This document shows, in pieces, positions 27,301 to 42,300 of a stretch of 64,000 bases of DNA. This DNA is from Cepaea nemoralis (taxonomy: Eukaryota; Mollusca; Gastropoda; Stylommatophora; Helicidae): NCBI GenBank assembly GCA_014155875.1, contig JACEFZ010027928.1:96001-160000 (forward strand), given 5' to 3'. The position numbers and the translations under genes are program-made. The notes below the pieces were generated by a model. It was given only the letters and a program-made list of their open reading frames with translations. It ran no database searches and was not told the DNA's origin. Within the stretch, counting starts at the first letter, position 1. Each line of letters begins with the position of its first letter.

Positions 27301-30300
27301 CTATGGAATATGGACAGAATTTGAATCTTACCACTGAAATAACACCATAGATCTCAGAATTTATCGTAACCTCTTCCACCTGATACCAGAATTTATCGTA
27401 ACCTCTTCCGCCTGATACCTCGTTTGATCTGTATTTTTAGATGTAGTCATGTGAAGATAAATCATAGACAAACTAATGGAAGGTAAGGAGAATCTAATGT
27501 AGCAATACTAGACCAGCCGTGCTCGGCCAGTGTCTGTTTTTTGCAAGTGTTTGTTCTGATGCCAGTCAGTGAATTTTCTTCTAAACATGGTACTAGAAAA
27601 TGTCCTGGGAAGTAAAGACACCCAAAGAGCTAGTACCAAATACCAATTGTGCCAAGCTACTTCATCCCATAGGAAATTAGCTGTACAATCCAACCAAGCA
27701 TGAACAAGTCTGTAGAGGGCTTGGCTTAAGTTAGCTGAAGGAGTCGACATAGCCTCAAGAATTAGTTACCTGATCAAGTTCAGAATTTTCTGGTAACAAA
27801 ACTCAACTCCCTCATTATTCTGTGGCCTAGAATATGTGATGGCCTAACACTTCACACTCGTAGGACAGTATCTGCTGTATTTTTACCTTTTTAACATCTC
27901 ACGCCCCTATAATAATGTATCTGCTATGTTACTTTGACATAAATTTAATAAAAACGTAAGGGATGAACAAAACATTGTATCATTTAGATTTGTAGTTTCA
28001 TGAGGAATAAGTGGTCAAGCTTGTGACGTTTATACAGTTTTACTTTTTTTTTTAAAACAGGAAATATCCAAGCAGCTGCCAAAAGAGGATATAGAGAAAC
28101 TACTGCATTTTATGAAGTCAAATGGATTGATACAGCAGTATGTTATTGTTTTATGTTTTTGTGTTAGTTTGTTCTTTTCCATTTATTATTCAAATAGGTG
28201 ACTTTGCAAGATACTCGGGATAGTTGTTCGGCAGTTAAAAAGTTAGCATTATGTTAGAATATTTTAACTAGTTTAGGCAAACAAAAGACTGTTAATTGGT
28301 TTTTCTGTAGAATGTTACATTTTATTATTTTGCTAGATGATTTCACAGTATTATTGTTCTGTTTAGAAAAATGGTGGCCGACCGGTTGCTGAACTAGCTG
28401 GTTTTGTCGTATGCAGTAATGTGTGGGCAACTAGTGGTTTTCTAGTGACTGCCGCTTCCATTGACTATAATTTTAGTGAATTGAACTATAAGGGGCGTTC
28501 ATTTGAAATCCGTTCGTGCCGCACCGCGCGTAATTGCATACGTTGAACATGATCATGTCATAGTCATGTGATAAGTACTGACCAATGAGTAAAAGAGCAC
28601 GTGCTTATCGTCCCATGATGCATAGGTTCTGTTTCTGACCATTGAGAAAATGGCTGGGTTGATCCAAAATCCGTCCAAAGAAGCTCAAAGAGCGGTGATT
28701 CAGTTTCTTTCATTTGAAGGATGTCGACCAGTGGACATTCATCGAAGAATGCAGGCAGCGTACAGTAACAAATGTGTGTCGAAGACAACAGTGACAGACT
28801 GGGCATGAATGTTTCAGAAAGTATGTCAGTTCACGACAGATCTTCGACGGCCGGGTCAAGCGCATATTGTTGCAACAGAAAAAAACCATCGCCAAAATTG
28901 ATGCAGCAGTACAGATGAACCATTGTCGAAGCATACGTTCGCTAGCAAAATAATTTAATGTGTCAGTTGGGACAATTCAAAAGGTCGTTCGTGAGAAACT
29001 GCAATATCGGAAGGTGTGTTCATAGTGGGTACCACGGATGTTGACCGATCACCTAAAAGAGGAATGCATGGGATGGTGTTTGAACCACTTGCTGCATTAC
29101 AGAGTGGAGGGTGATGCATTTTTCTTCTGCATAGTGGCAGGCGATGAATCATGGTGTCACCACTTTGAGCCGAGAAGCAAAAGAGAGAGCATGCAATGGA
29201 AGCATGCTGGATCACCAAAAGCCAACAAATTCAAGTTGCAGGTTTCCGCTGGTAAGGTTATGCTGAGCGCATTTTGTGACCATGAAGGGCTATTGTTGGC
29301 CGACTTTAAAGAACCTGGTATCAACATCAACTCGACCCACTACTTGCAAACACTAGACAAGCTGCAGAAAGCCATCAAGAATAAACGACCCGGCATGCTT
29401 TCTCGCGGTGTGCTTTTGTTGCACGATAATGCTCGTTCGCATGTTGCAAAGATTGTGCAGGAAGCATTAGCAAGGAAGAAGTGGGAAATTCTGCATTATC
29501 CAGCCAATAGTCCTGATTTGTCACCATGTGATTTTCATTTGTTCGGACCTCTAAAAAAAAGCTTTCAAGGGGCAACGATTTCAGACAGATGCAGACGTAA
29601 TGAACGTGGTAAACACTTGGTTCAGTGAGCAACCACAATCCTTTTTTGCAGATGGCATTCGCCACCTGCCGAAGCAATGGGATGCTTGCCTGAATGCCTA
29701 TGGCGACTTATTCTGACCAGCCCATGGTGCATAATTCATTCAAAATGAATGCTTTGTTTAATTCTACCATACCTGTTAATGTTTCTTTCATGCTTTTGTA
29801 ATAAAGCCATTGGAACGGGTTTCAAATGAACGTCCCTAATATAATTTTAGTGCAGACTGTTTTGTTGGCATTCTGACAGCGGCCTTATGCATGTATGCCT
29901 GTGCATGCTGTTGGTTGCCGGGACTGCAGTTGGTTTGCTGGGACTGCTGTCTGTTTAACTTTTCACTTGGGGCATTGAGGAGCATTTTGTGTGATATTCA
30001 CTGGCACAGGAACAGAGCATTAGGGGGTGACACTTTGCCATGAAGTTGGAACCGCGACTAACTAACTAATTGTTCTGTTTATCCTACTTAAAGTGGCTTG
30101 CTGTCCAGGCCATGGTGTTATATGTGGAAGTATTAGGGTTGATTTGGCTAGCCTGTAAGGCACATACAGAGGGAATACTGAGGTTGAACAAGGGAGACAT
30201 GATATCGTCTGTAAATGATCAACCGTTGCAGGAGCAATCATAAATTAGTTACCACATGCACCTATGGCTGATGGAATTGGGGATCCATTCAGGCACTAGC

Positions 30301-33300
30301 AGGAAATAATGTGGTAGAGGATGTTGTTAATGCATACATCACCAACTAGACACTGGAACTATAGTGTGTTCAAAAATATTGTAATTTTGAGTGTGTTTGT
30401 GGGTGTATGAATAAGTAGTTTTAGTCAGTGGGTAGGTGAGTGAATAAATGAGTATTGATAACAAAAATTATCTTTTTTTTTCTGTGTCTTCTCTACCCTC
30501 CCTTTTTGCTTTTCACTTGTGTATCCACTTAACCTATTTCTGTTTATTTGCTTGTTGTTCTATTACCTTGACCAGACGTTCCCTTCGCTGTTACCTGTCT
30601 AATGGTATCTTCTTCTTCTTCGTTCATCCGGAGTTTTTTTCCGGACGTGATTGCGTTGTGCCTTTTTACAGCAGAGCTGTGCTCTTGCGCCGTTAGGCCG
30701 ACACATCCGACTTCTGCGGGCATTTGTTGACCGGGTCTAATGGTATAATATTTAATAAACCAGAACTTTTTTACACGCCTAAGGCATATTGAGCATATGG
30801 TGCCAGACCCATATTTTTATAGATGATGGGTCATTTGGTCAATATCATGCTGACCACTTTCACTTCCCAATATATTTCCTGGTACCCATTCAGGCTGGGT
30901 CGACCTAGGAGATTAGGTCAATTTTAAAAATCTGTCTCATTTCAAATTCAAACCTGTAACCTTTGGGCATGCAGACAAGCATCTAGCCACTATGAAACGC
31001 GGCTCCCTAATGTTAAAATGTTTGCTAAAAAGACATCAATGCCTTCTTTTCACTTGTCTGTACCACAGATGCCTATTTATAAATATAATTAAGTTACTTC
31101 TGTGGTGAATATGGAAAAAAGCAGCCTTTTTAAAGTGCAAAATGCAAATAGAAAATATGGACTTGTTAAAATGTGCCATGTTTATGTGTTTCTTGCAGAC
31201 ATCAGCGTTTAGCCTCACTGCTGGGTAAACTGTGTACAGCGGCCGGCTCTACAGCACAGATTCAGCTGTCTCCTGATAAGTCACACCCATTGTCTCTCAT
31301 GCCACTAGATATTTCCAGTATTGGTATTGATAAGGTACTGATGCTTTTTCTTATGCCCGACTGACTTTTCAATATACTAATGCAGACATTAATTCTTTTC
31401 TGATCATCTCTTTTCTGTCATGCAAATGAAGATTGCACATTTAGCTTCAAAATAGTATTTAGTATTCACAAGAGACACACATGTAAAAGTGACAAGAAAT
31501 GCCTGATGCACACATACACATCTGGATCATAACAAGAAGTTGTATATAATAATAAGCATCATCAACAGGTCCACATGGCTGAATGGATAAGAATGGTGTT
31601 CTTAAACATCCGGTGTGCTGATGCCATGGTTAGCGGATCATCCCCTACACTGGACAGCTGGACTAAAATGTTGACCTGTCGTCCTTGACTTTGGGACATA
31701 AATTACAAGTACCTCTGATGTCGGAGTGGGTTCACCTGAGGGCGAGGGACACTGTTGATAGGGAAAGCTTACCAACACACAAAATTCAGTACATCACTAC
31801 TATAAAAATAGTGTTTATGGACTACGCTTGAGTTCAATGGCGAGCGAGCGAAAAAAAAAAAATAAGCATCATCATTAAATATCTTTCCAACTGGTTTAGA
31901 TGTTTGTGCTTCTCCAAAGTTCTTATCTTAGTTCATGTGCTGATATCTTTGGTAAGGTATCACTGTAGTACATCTCACTGTTAAATGAGATGATCCTGTT
32001 AGAACCGCCACAAACATCATTTTATTTAAGTCATGGATTACCAGACATTGGTCAAAGGTTAAAGTTGAGTGGACTGGCTTCATTGCACCAGATTTTACCC
32101 TTGACCTCTCTGCAGAATGACAATTCACCTGCAGAGTGCATCACACAAAGCATAAACTTTGTAGCTCTTGTGATAACCTCCTAGGGGTCTTTGGAAAAAC
32201 TGAACGACCCAATCTGAAAATTAACCCATGACCTTCAGAGTGAGAGATAGATGGCTTGACCATTTTGCGCCCCCCTCCCCCCAATCCCTAGCAACAGTGG
32301 TTTCCTTTTGCTTTCTGCGAGAAGTAAGCACATACCATTACAAAAAAATAGAAATTGCTTTTGGATGTCCAGATTAAGATCTAATCCATAATGTAACTGT
32401 TCAAGTTCGGTAGATGTGCAGACCTAAGGAATGGATACCATTAACAGGTCATTACTTACGGTATACTGAAATGTCCTTCATTATTTCAGCAATAGATCAG
32501 AGAACTATTTAAATAGTCTTAATGATTATTTCGCCGGTCTCCCTGGCGCAGGAGTTAACGTCTTTCTCCGTAATCCCGTATATTCTCGTTAGTAACGCAG
32601 CTTCGCGAGATTCAGTAGCGGATTGCGCCACGTTGGTTACTTACGGGGGTATATGAGCCGGCCGCTCAGTAAGCATTGGCAAACTACTGAGAGTAATCTT
32701 GCCCAGTACATCAACAGCAGCTGAAAAATGCTGGTGTTGACTGCAATGTCCTGTAAGGGATATACAACATAAAAAATGATTATTTCGATACACTTCATTG
32801 TCAAGTAACCTGGTTATTATTCCCTGTATGAGTTTTATTTGTCATTTGGGAAAGAACAGTGCAATGACCCAGCCAGTAGTCTCTGGAAAAATTGCACTCC
32901 AGGTCTCAACAAGACAGCTTGATCACTTTGCGACTGAGCCCTTCAGGGATTGACACAAGAATGATTTTCTTTTGTTTTCTGTCAGATAGAACCAAAAAAA
33001 AAATAAAAAATAAGAAGCTCTTTTGAAAAGTCAGATAAGAATCTTATTCATAATGTGACTGTTCAAGTTACCTAGTTATGCAGAGGTAAGGAATACTCCT
33101 TGCAAGACTTATACAAATGACGTACTAAAATGTTCTTCCTTCTTTCAGCAACAGATTAGAGAACTGTTTTAGTTGGTAGTGTTTATAAATACTATGATAC
33201 TTTATTATCAAACAACCTGAATAATTTATTACCTACCATCCAATCAATTATCCTATTATTATTACAGGAATTGTACTTGTCAATTGTGAAAGAACAGTGT

Positions 33301-36300
33301 TTTCATGCTAGTCCTAACACTAGAGAGTGTGCCTTCCTGCTACAGAGATTGGAATATCCAGATATTTTGTCCATCACAATGACAAAGGTATCTTTTTTGT
33401 TTTCACACAATATACTTTCCTTCCATTCCTTACAGTAGTATGTTCAAACTATGCTGTGCTTACTTTTCTGCCCAGTATTTATGATTTATTTTTATATAAA
33501 TTCATATGTGGGTGGGTGGAGGTGATAAGAGCATGTTGCCATCTTCAAACTGAAATTATCTCCAGCATTCTCTAACTCTGGCTATGAATTTGGTTTTTGA
33601 CACATTTTTTTTCTTCTCTTGTCCATCTCTTGATGATATCCTGCCATTTTAATTGTTGCTTTCTGCTTGCACATTTGCCTTCCACCTTTCCCATCATGAT
33701 GATTTTAGCAGGATGTTGCTATATATATTGGAAATATTTTCTTTGCCTAATTTAAGTGTGAACTGTGGTGGTTCTTTCTGACAGTTTCTTCAGATGTGTC
33801 ATGGTTGATTGGATATTGCAGCTAATGTTTTCTACACAATGGGGTAACCATCTCTTGCACACCCTACCTTGTTACCTCTAATGACATGCGTGGTGGTTTA
33901 CAGAGTTACTATGTTTTGCTTCTTTTAAGGGCTCTGGTAACACATGGGTAAAGTTGATCACTGCATACTTTAATTATTCCAGTTGAAGATACTTAGATGG
34001 ATGTTCGTGAGAATTTGGGTCTGATGCTATTGCTGCCCTGATGTAACTAATTGATGTAACTAATAAAAACAAAACAATGATGACAAGATTGTCGGCTGCA
34101 TGACCATATCCTAACAACACCATGTGCTGTTATTTTGTTCTGACAGCCTGTTCTAATAACTGTCACATTCTGTCTTTGGTTGAGGTTGTGACCTGTCCAG
34201 CTCTCTATAGTAATTTTAAGTCACCTGGTTGCACTTTTACTGAGATGAAATCCCCATTCTTTGAGGACTTGATAACTCATTACTGTTTGTTAGTTAGTTA
34301 GTCGCGGTTCCAGTTTCACGGCCAAGGGTTACCCCATTATGCTCCATTTCTGTGCCACTGAATATCACACAAAATGTTCCTTACTGCCGCAAGTGAAAAG
34401 TAGAACAGACGGGAGTCTCCACAAACCAACAGGCCGCACAGGTATACTGTACATAATACCGCTGCCAGAATGCCAACACAAAAGTCCGCCACGAAAAATA
34501 CAATTCATTGCCGATGGAAGCGGCAGTCACTAAAACAACCTGCAGCCACACATCACTGATGCAGTTCACATCACCAACAACTTATTACTGTATGATACTC
34601 TACTGTATATTTCTGTAACCCATATGTTATTTAAGTTTGTCCACTTTTTCTAAAGCCACAGTGACATAGTGGTTAGTGCCCATTTCTGCCAAGACAATGG
34701 TCTGGATTCAATGCCCAGCAGTGGCTGGATTATGATTTTCCAACCATTTGGTTAAAGCAGCCTCATAACAATGGGTACCAGGCATTTCATGCCCAAACAG
34801 CAGTATCTGTTATTGGACTACTTTTACCTGTTTCTCTTTCCCTGAAATATTTACATGATGCTTGTTGGTTTTGTGCTAATCTTACTTAAATTATTCTTTG
34901 CAGGAGTTCAATTTATCCATCCTGGAGGAGTGCATGTCTCTTGGAGCTTTCCGTTCAGTGCTGCGCTACAACAGGGATGCTGAACTCGGTTCAGTGAGTC
35001 CACAAGCTGCCCCGCATGAACCCAGACTGGACCCTCTGTTTGAGGCATCACAGTTGACTCTGTTCCGGCACATCAACAATGTCATTAACCAGCTCCCTTT
35101 GCCACACCAATGTCTTGTGTTCACAGGTTTGTCTTGTGTAGTTCTTTACACAATTAGAAGACATTTAGAGATAACAGCTGGTTATAACAATATGAAATAG
35201 TTAGGTATATGTAGCTCCTGCTAAAAGATGACACATACTGAACACAGTCACAGTGTGCATACCTTACAACGGACCCCACAATGGTGAATGTAAATCACAG
35301 AGTGAAAATCTCCCAAAACAAGAGTCAATAAAAACAATTATATAATAATAACATTAAAATAAGTATTCTAGGACACCACAAACAATGTTTTGATTATAAA
35401 AATCTTCATCAGGGAATGGACAACACAAATAGATCTAAAGAAAAAAATAAAATAATATTAAAACACAACTCTTTCGTTGTCAAAAAGGCACAAAAGAGAT
35501 GACAGTGCTGTATCAAGTCTGTTTAGCAAGCAATAACTGTAGAATTGTGCAAGCACCCAGGAAGGTTATTCCAGTCAGCAATTGCCTGGGAGAAGTTGGA
35601 TGTATTGGCTGAAAGCCCCAAATATCACAACTCTGCTGAAAACAGACACAGCACACTTATGTGCTCATTTCATCTCATCATGTTCCTCTTGTACCTTGCG
35701 GTGTCGAGGTGAAGTATAAACAGCGGGAGAGTGCCAGCTTATGGGCTTCATGTATCGATATTCCCATAGACTCTATTATTCCCTGAATCCATAATTTACG
35801 TGGTCAGCCTCTTCCTCTGCTTCCGTCTGGTCTGTACATCATTGCTTGTTGTAGGTATACTGTTAGTTGTAACCTACTTGCATGGCCAAACCATTTGACT
35901 TGCTGCTTTCTAATAAAATCTAGTGCAACGATAACCCCCACTTTAGTCCTGATTTCTTCATTTCTGATCTTATCTCATTCTTGATACATTGAGTATTCTT
36001 CTCAGGAATCTCATTTCTGTTGTGATTTTTCTTTTCCGTTTTTCTGTCATTGTCCAGGTTTGGCATTGGTAGGAAGGTTGTGTTGTAGAGTGCTTTCTTA
36101 GTAGTCATTGATACGTTTGTTCTTTAGTATTGGTGCCATTTGTCCAATGAGTTGGTTTGCCTTATTGCATCTATTTTTGATCTTGTCTTCTGATTTGCCA
36201 TTTGATGATATTATACTTCCTAGGTACTTGGAACTCTTTACTTGTTTCAAGGGATGTTTGTTTAGGTGAATCGTTGTTGCTTTTTCTTCTTTAGTTACAG

Positions 36301-39300
36301 TCATTACCTCTGTTATACTTGTACTAATTTTCATGTTATGTTCCCTACTTATTTCGTTTAGACTATTCATGTAGTCTTGTAATAGAGCTTCTGATTTTGC
36401 TTTTAGTGCTTGGTTGTCCTCAAACAGGAGTTCTCTAATGGTTAGATTTGCAGATGGTTCTTCTTCTGTGTTCTCATCATGCGGTGTTCTTGCGGTCTCT
36501 GTTTGGCTGGTTTCTTTACATATGTTGTCTATATATGTTATGAACAAGAGAGGGGACAGGACACAACCTTGTCGTACTCCGGATCTTATGGTGAAGGGTT
36601 CTGAGTGTCCTCCAGTTGCTCTCACCATGCATGTGCAAAACACACAAAAATACATCAAATGAATGCAGAAGAAGAAGAAGTGTATACTCATCCATTATTG
36701 AAATGTGCCAATAGATATAAAAAGGACGTTGCTCAACACATTCATTCTACCAAGATTATGCCAGAACTGGATGACAGCTAAAGGTCAGTGAAGCTATAAC
36801 AACAGAGATGAAATGCCTGCAGGAAATACTTAATATGACAGTAAGAGACAAGATGAGTTAGGAAGCAGTTAGGCACAATGTTGGCAGTAAATTTATCAAA
36901 AGACAGTAAGTCAGATTCATTGGTCATCTCAGAATGAAATAGAAAGAAGGAAAACAACCGTAAATTACACAGACGAATATTACCCAAGTAACACCTGGTT
37001 TAATTCATAAGTTGAGTTGAGTTACGAACCAACATCACTGCACTCAGAACATTCCCATACACGTTCTGTTCTCATCTTCAGTAACCAGTGAAGAGTACCA
37101 ATACTAAGGGTACCAGATGCAGTCTAATTATGTGTGTCTCTGAACCCTGACCATATTTGCCTTATTGTGCACCAGTACTCTGCCCAGTGCTGCAGACCCA
37201 GTCAACCTTTCCACCTGTTCATTTCCCACCACATCAATATATCCTGGGGGAAAAGGTCCAACATCCCTATCTTTGATTTTTGAATTGATGCCACTCTGCT
37301 TTGAGCATGGCTGTCTTCACCTTTCTCAGCATGCTCTGGTAGTCCATTACAATCATGGCATGTGAGTGCTGTTTGTTCTCCAGGCAACAGACTGCTGCAG
37401 TAACTACCTCCACCTCTATTCTCAGACTAAACGTTGTGGTATCATATGCCAGGCTCTCCTGCACTAGACAACATGTCTCATGCATATACTGATGGATCCA
37501 TTCATAAACATAATAGAACATGAAGGTGGAGGAATTCTCCTGATTCTAAGAAATGGACCAAAGAATATACAGTTGGCGGTAATTGAATAATTTTCAAGTA
37601 ACTACAGAGCAAAGACAGAGGCCATGAAAACTAGCAGAAATGCTGTTGAAAGGGAAAAATAAACACATAGATCTCTTCACAGATGCAAAGTTAATTGCCT
37701 AATACTGAAGGGCAAAATTAGTGCAGAACTAGCAGACACACGAGCAGCACACCAGTAACTTTCTTAGAAATAATAACGGTTGTGATACAGTGGACTACCT
37801 CCACATTAAAAGATAACTGAAGAAGCTGACAGACTGGCAATGGAAGGTGGAAGACTACCTCAGCTTGATATAGACATAACCTATGATTAAGGCAAGAGAG
37901 GGCAAGATAAACAAAAACACTTATAGTACTAGGAGGGAATCAGGGCATCTAGGCACCATCAAGATGATGCATATTACCAACTCAACCAAAGTGAACAAGC
38001 AATAGCGAATGAATGAAGAAGAAACAAGCAGCAGTCATCAAATTCCATACAGGACATAACAGAATGAAATACCTTTTCTTCAATAAACTAAAGATATGAT
38101 ATAATGATGAATGTAATTGGTAAAATATTGACTAAACACTAGATGCAAGAGTGCATAACATATCCATAGTAGGAAAAAAATTACTTTAGCCTACACCCAC
38201 TCCATTTGACGACAAACTCTATGGAGATGTCAGCAACCTCAATTTGACTGCTGCATTCTTTAAATATTTTCAGCTTGACAATTGAAGATGGAAGTTTGAT
38301 CATGTAATGAGACCACCGTCAAATAGTATATCACTAAAACATCAACATGTAGATGTAAAGGAAACAGACAGAAGCAGAACTGCAAATGTTGGATTAGATA
38401 CATTTCCATATATTGCATTGACTAGATCATTTGTATTGTTCATTTCTAGTTGAAGATTAAGGTGATCCCTAGAGATATCTTGCCATAGGGATGTGAATTA
38501 CCAGGCCTTCAGATATATTAGGTTGCAGTTTCATGAAGATGGGTAATCAGTTTCAATTGTGTCACCTTTCCTTCCCAGTGGAAAAAACTCTGCCAGGGAG
38601 CAAGCACGACAAGAGGCTTCTGATCATCAGAAGATGCTACCCCCTCATCAAATTGTTCGACCCCTTTACCTTCTTTACACTCTCAAGGGGGGGGGGGCAT
38701 CTGGATCATGACTCCAGGACATTTTTCTCATGTCCTGCATATTCATCAAGATGTTTATTCCCTTATCGACATCATTAAGTGTGTCTGCTTAGAAGCCCTT
38801 GCACCATGATGGACCGTGGGAAAGCCAGCTTCTTTTCCCGGCAGTTGGCCACAGTCTTCACCTCCCCCTTGGTGGCTAGCTATGACCCAGTCAGTAGACG
38901 TCATTGCTGCTTCTTCATACCCTGTTCACTTCACAGTGTGCGAATCTACCCTTCTAGCAGCTCTTCCTCTGGGCTAATTCTATTTGACTTTTGATGACAT
39001 TTCGGGTACGGGTGATGGCTGCATTGTGGTGTTTCCACCCATCTGTAGCGCCCTGTTCTTCTCTGGTCAGGTGGCCCTCTTGTTGGCACTGGACCATAGC
39101 TGTTGTTTCGGTCTCATTGTGAGGTTGCAATCTTATGGAGAGGTTTTGGTGTTACTGAGGTTGTTTGTTCTTCTTGAGAGATGGTGACTCACATTGCAGG
39201 CAAAGTTGAATCATTTACTATGTATCTTTGTCCCACCCATCATCATGTTTCTAGAAACAGAGCCATACTCCCTGAAAAAACATGTCCTGCCAGTACTGTG

Positions 39301-42300
39301 AATTGAGTCCAGTACCCCTCTTGGTAAGCAAATGCACTAACCATTTTGCTGCTACAACTTACAATACATTATGTCTGCTGCAGTGTGGAAATACATAAAA
39401 TGCACTTTTTGATAATAAGAATGCCTGTTTCATTGTTCCAGACTCAGCTCCAGCATCAAGTTTACACTACATGGATCGCATTGAGGAACTGTTCACAGAC
39501 ACTCAGTGGGTTGACAGCAACTTCATTCTGGCTGCTGCTTTAGTACGCTACCTGGTTGCTTTGAATCACTTTCCTTGGAATATTGAACTGCCAGCTGAAT
39601 CACATAAAGATGTTGCTAGCTTTGCTGTTCTTTGTGCTGAGGTATACAGTAATTTGAGTTTCTGGGTAAAATGTTAACTGAATAATGTTTAGAAAAGCTG
39701 AAGAGACAGAAAAAGACTGCCATCATTGTAAATAAAATGGATTAATGACAAAGAAGAGGCAAGTTACACTACAGTGTTTGGAGTATTGACAGAGCTCATT
39801 CCAACACATCATTCATATCCTGATACTAGGGGACACAAAAGTGAGGAGGAGGGAAAAAAATAATTGAAAGCCTAAATGAGTAATGATTGTGCTCTCAACA
39901 ACAAAAAATGTTGTGGTACAAGAAGAACTTTGTAACAGATATCAGAAAAATGTTATTATTCTTTATCATTGACAAAAAAAACTGAAATTCTAATAAATGA
40001 AGATTACTTGAAAAAGAGGAAGACAATATCTGAAAGTAATTATACTAGTCTGGCATTATTTAATAGTGTATGGAGAAGTACAATTTACTTTTATAATTTT
40101 TAAAAGGTAGGAAGTGTAGACAGTTCTATGTAAATACAACAGATTTAACAAATGCTCTGTTTAGCAGCTAGTGACTGTCTGCTGCTTTGCTGTCTCATTG
40201 TGACACACATTCAGCTTTAATCTAATTCATATTTGGTTTTGCTATATGTGTAATGGAGCATTAATATTTTGGTTTGGCCAAAGGTGTAATGGATCATTAA
40301 TATTTGGTTTGGCCTTATGCGTAATAGATCATTAATATTTGGTTTGGCGATGGGTGTAATGGATCACTTTCATTGCACACAAGTGCCATCATAAGTCTTC
40401 AGGTCTCTCCATGGCGAAATAGTCAAGCTATCTGCCAGTCACTCTGAAGGTCAGGGTTCATTTATGGATTGCGTTGTCCAGAGCATGAGTGCAAGTTTTC
40501 TGTGGGTGGGTGGTTTGGTGGTGGTCATCGCTGGAGTTACTTTATGTGATGCTCTCGACAGGCAGCTTGCCATTCTGCGGAGAGAGATGAGCCAGATGAG
40601 GTAAATGCGGTGCTTTGAAGTTGATCCTCTCACCTTTAACCTCATAAGTGTTCTAGGTTTGATCTATAGATCATACAAGTAGAATTTTAGCATGGGTGAG
40701 AATCCAGCCAAGGAATTTTTAATGTGCACACATGTCCTCCTAGTTGTTCATCCTTATCTGAGAAGGGTAGATATCTGATCCACTACTCCTGGATCAGGGA
40801 GACTATACCGTCCTTGTTTCTTATTTTGTACCATCCACGCCTGTGATGATGGTACACTCAGTGTGATTATGTTAAAGGCAGATGTTGTACCTGTAAATCA
40901 GATTTCCTTTGATTAACACAGTTAAAGTATGAATAAAATTAGTGGAACTGAGGTAAAGCTATGGAAATGTAAACAATATAAAATAACACAAAGTAATGCA
41001 GCTTTACAGAATACAATTATGAAAACACAGGACGTTGCGGGAACTAGCTTTCATCAGAAAACAGTCACAGAGAAGACACCCCAGTGACTACATTAAGGCG
41101 AGAACGGGTTGAGGAGAATGAAAAGATGAAAAAATGAGACCATTGAAGAGGAAGTGAAATTTTGAAGGAAAAATATGCTACTTTTCTGAGAATCCCAGGC
41201 TGTGATACTCGCTGATTAACCCTTTACAGGTCACAGCGGCCAATTCCGGCCGATGCCATAAAACGATCGTAGCGTCCGATTCCGGCCGATACTATTATGC
41301 ATTGTAAAAACGCGATCTCTCAGCCTTCCGACACTTCCAACGTCTACTTTCACTTTCGCTGACAGCTTGCCAATGTGGCCGCCATTTGTAAACGTGATAG
41401 TATGAATTTGAACGGACTCTTACGGACAATTTTTGATAGTTTTCGGGATTTTTACGCTGTTTTTCAAAATGGATTTTGGCGATTCTTCAAGTGATAGCCG
41501 AGATTTCGCTAGGTTCAATTTAAATGACATTAAAGGGCACGAAGTTGACTATTAATCGGCGCTAGATATCAGTGCAAAGCGTTACTTTGCATTAGCAGTC
41601 TGAGTCGGACTTAAAGAAAGTGATTATGATTCTGAAAATGTGTTTGTAAATTGCCGTATAGATGACGGAAAATCACAAACAACATGCCGTATTTCGTAAA
41701 TATTTGTGTTCATATATGGATTACCGACAACAATCACGTGAGTAACATATTCTGCATGCTTTTCCCTTCATTGTGTTGTTTATTTAACTAAAATCGGTTG
41801 ACTAACACCTTATTTGTGATGTTTTTACTAACGCATCCCAAAATTTTACCGAACCTGAAAAAATCTTGCCCGTTCAGGGCTAGAAAACGGACAAACGTCT
41901 GCCCTGTAAAGGGTTAACACCAGATATAGCAGTGGCAGGATTTTATACCAACCATTTCTCTCTGGCACTGGGTGGGAGTCTGTTGACAATGACATGCCTC
42001 AAACCTGTGGAGGAAACATGACCAACCTAGATCTCATCCCAAGGAATCCACATGTGCTGTACTGAATCAGGAGCTGGTACATCTTAATATGTCACTTCAC
42101 AGATATGAAGTTGCATAACTGGTCTTGCACACCCTGCTGGTGTCTGTGCATGGTGAGGGGAAGGAGAGCTCTTGAGCACATTTCCCATGGAGATAGTAAT
42201 CTTGGTACTGGGTCAGGAGAAAAATCTCTACACCAACAACCTCACTCCAATAGATGCTAACCATTTTCAGGACTCAGGCGACCTAAATACCAATGCGTTG

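Larger units (their letters stand above)
28370..30072 (+). repeat. SINE-B copy split by a mariner insertion
   Basis: The outer parts (28381-28486 and 29842-30072) are colinear with the SINE-B copy at 49800-50280: GTAATGTGTGGGCAACTAG, TGACTGCCGCTTCCATTGAC, GGCATTCTGACAGCGGCC, GATATTCACTGGCACAGGAA and GGAACCGCGACTAACTAACT. A mariner element sits between them. Confidence 0.88.
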
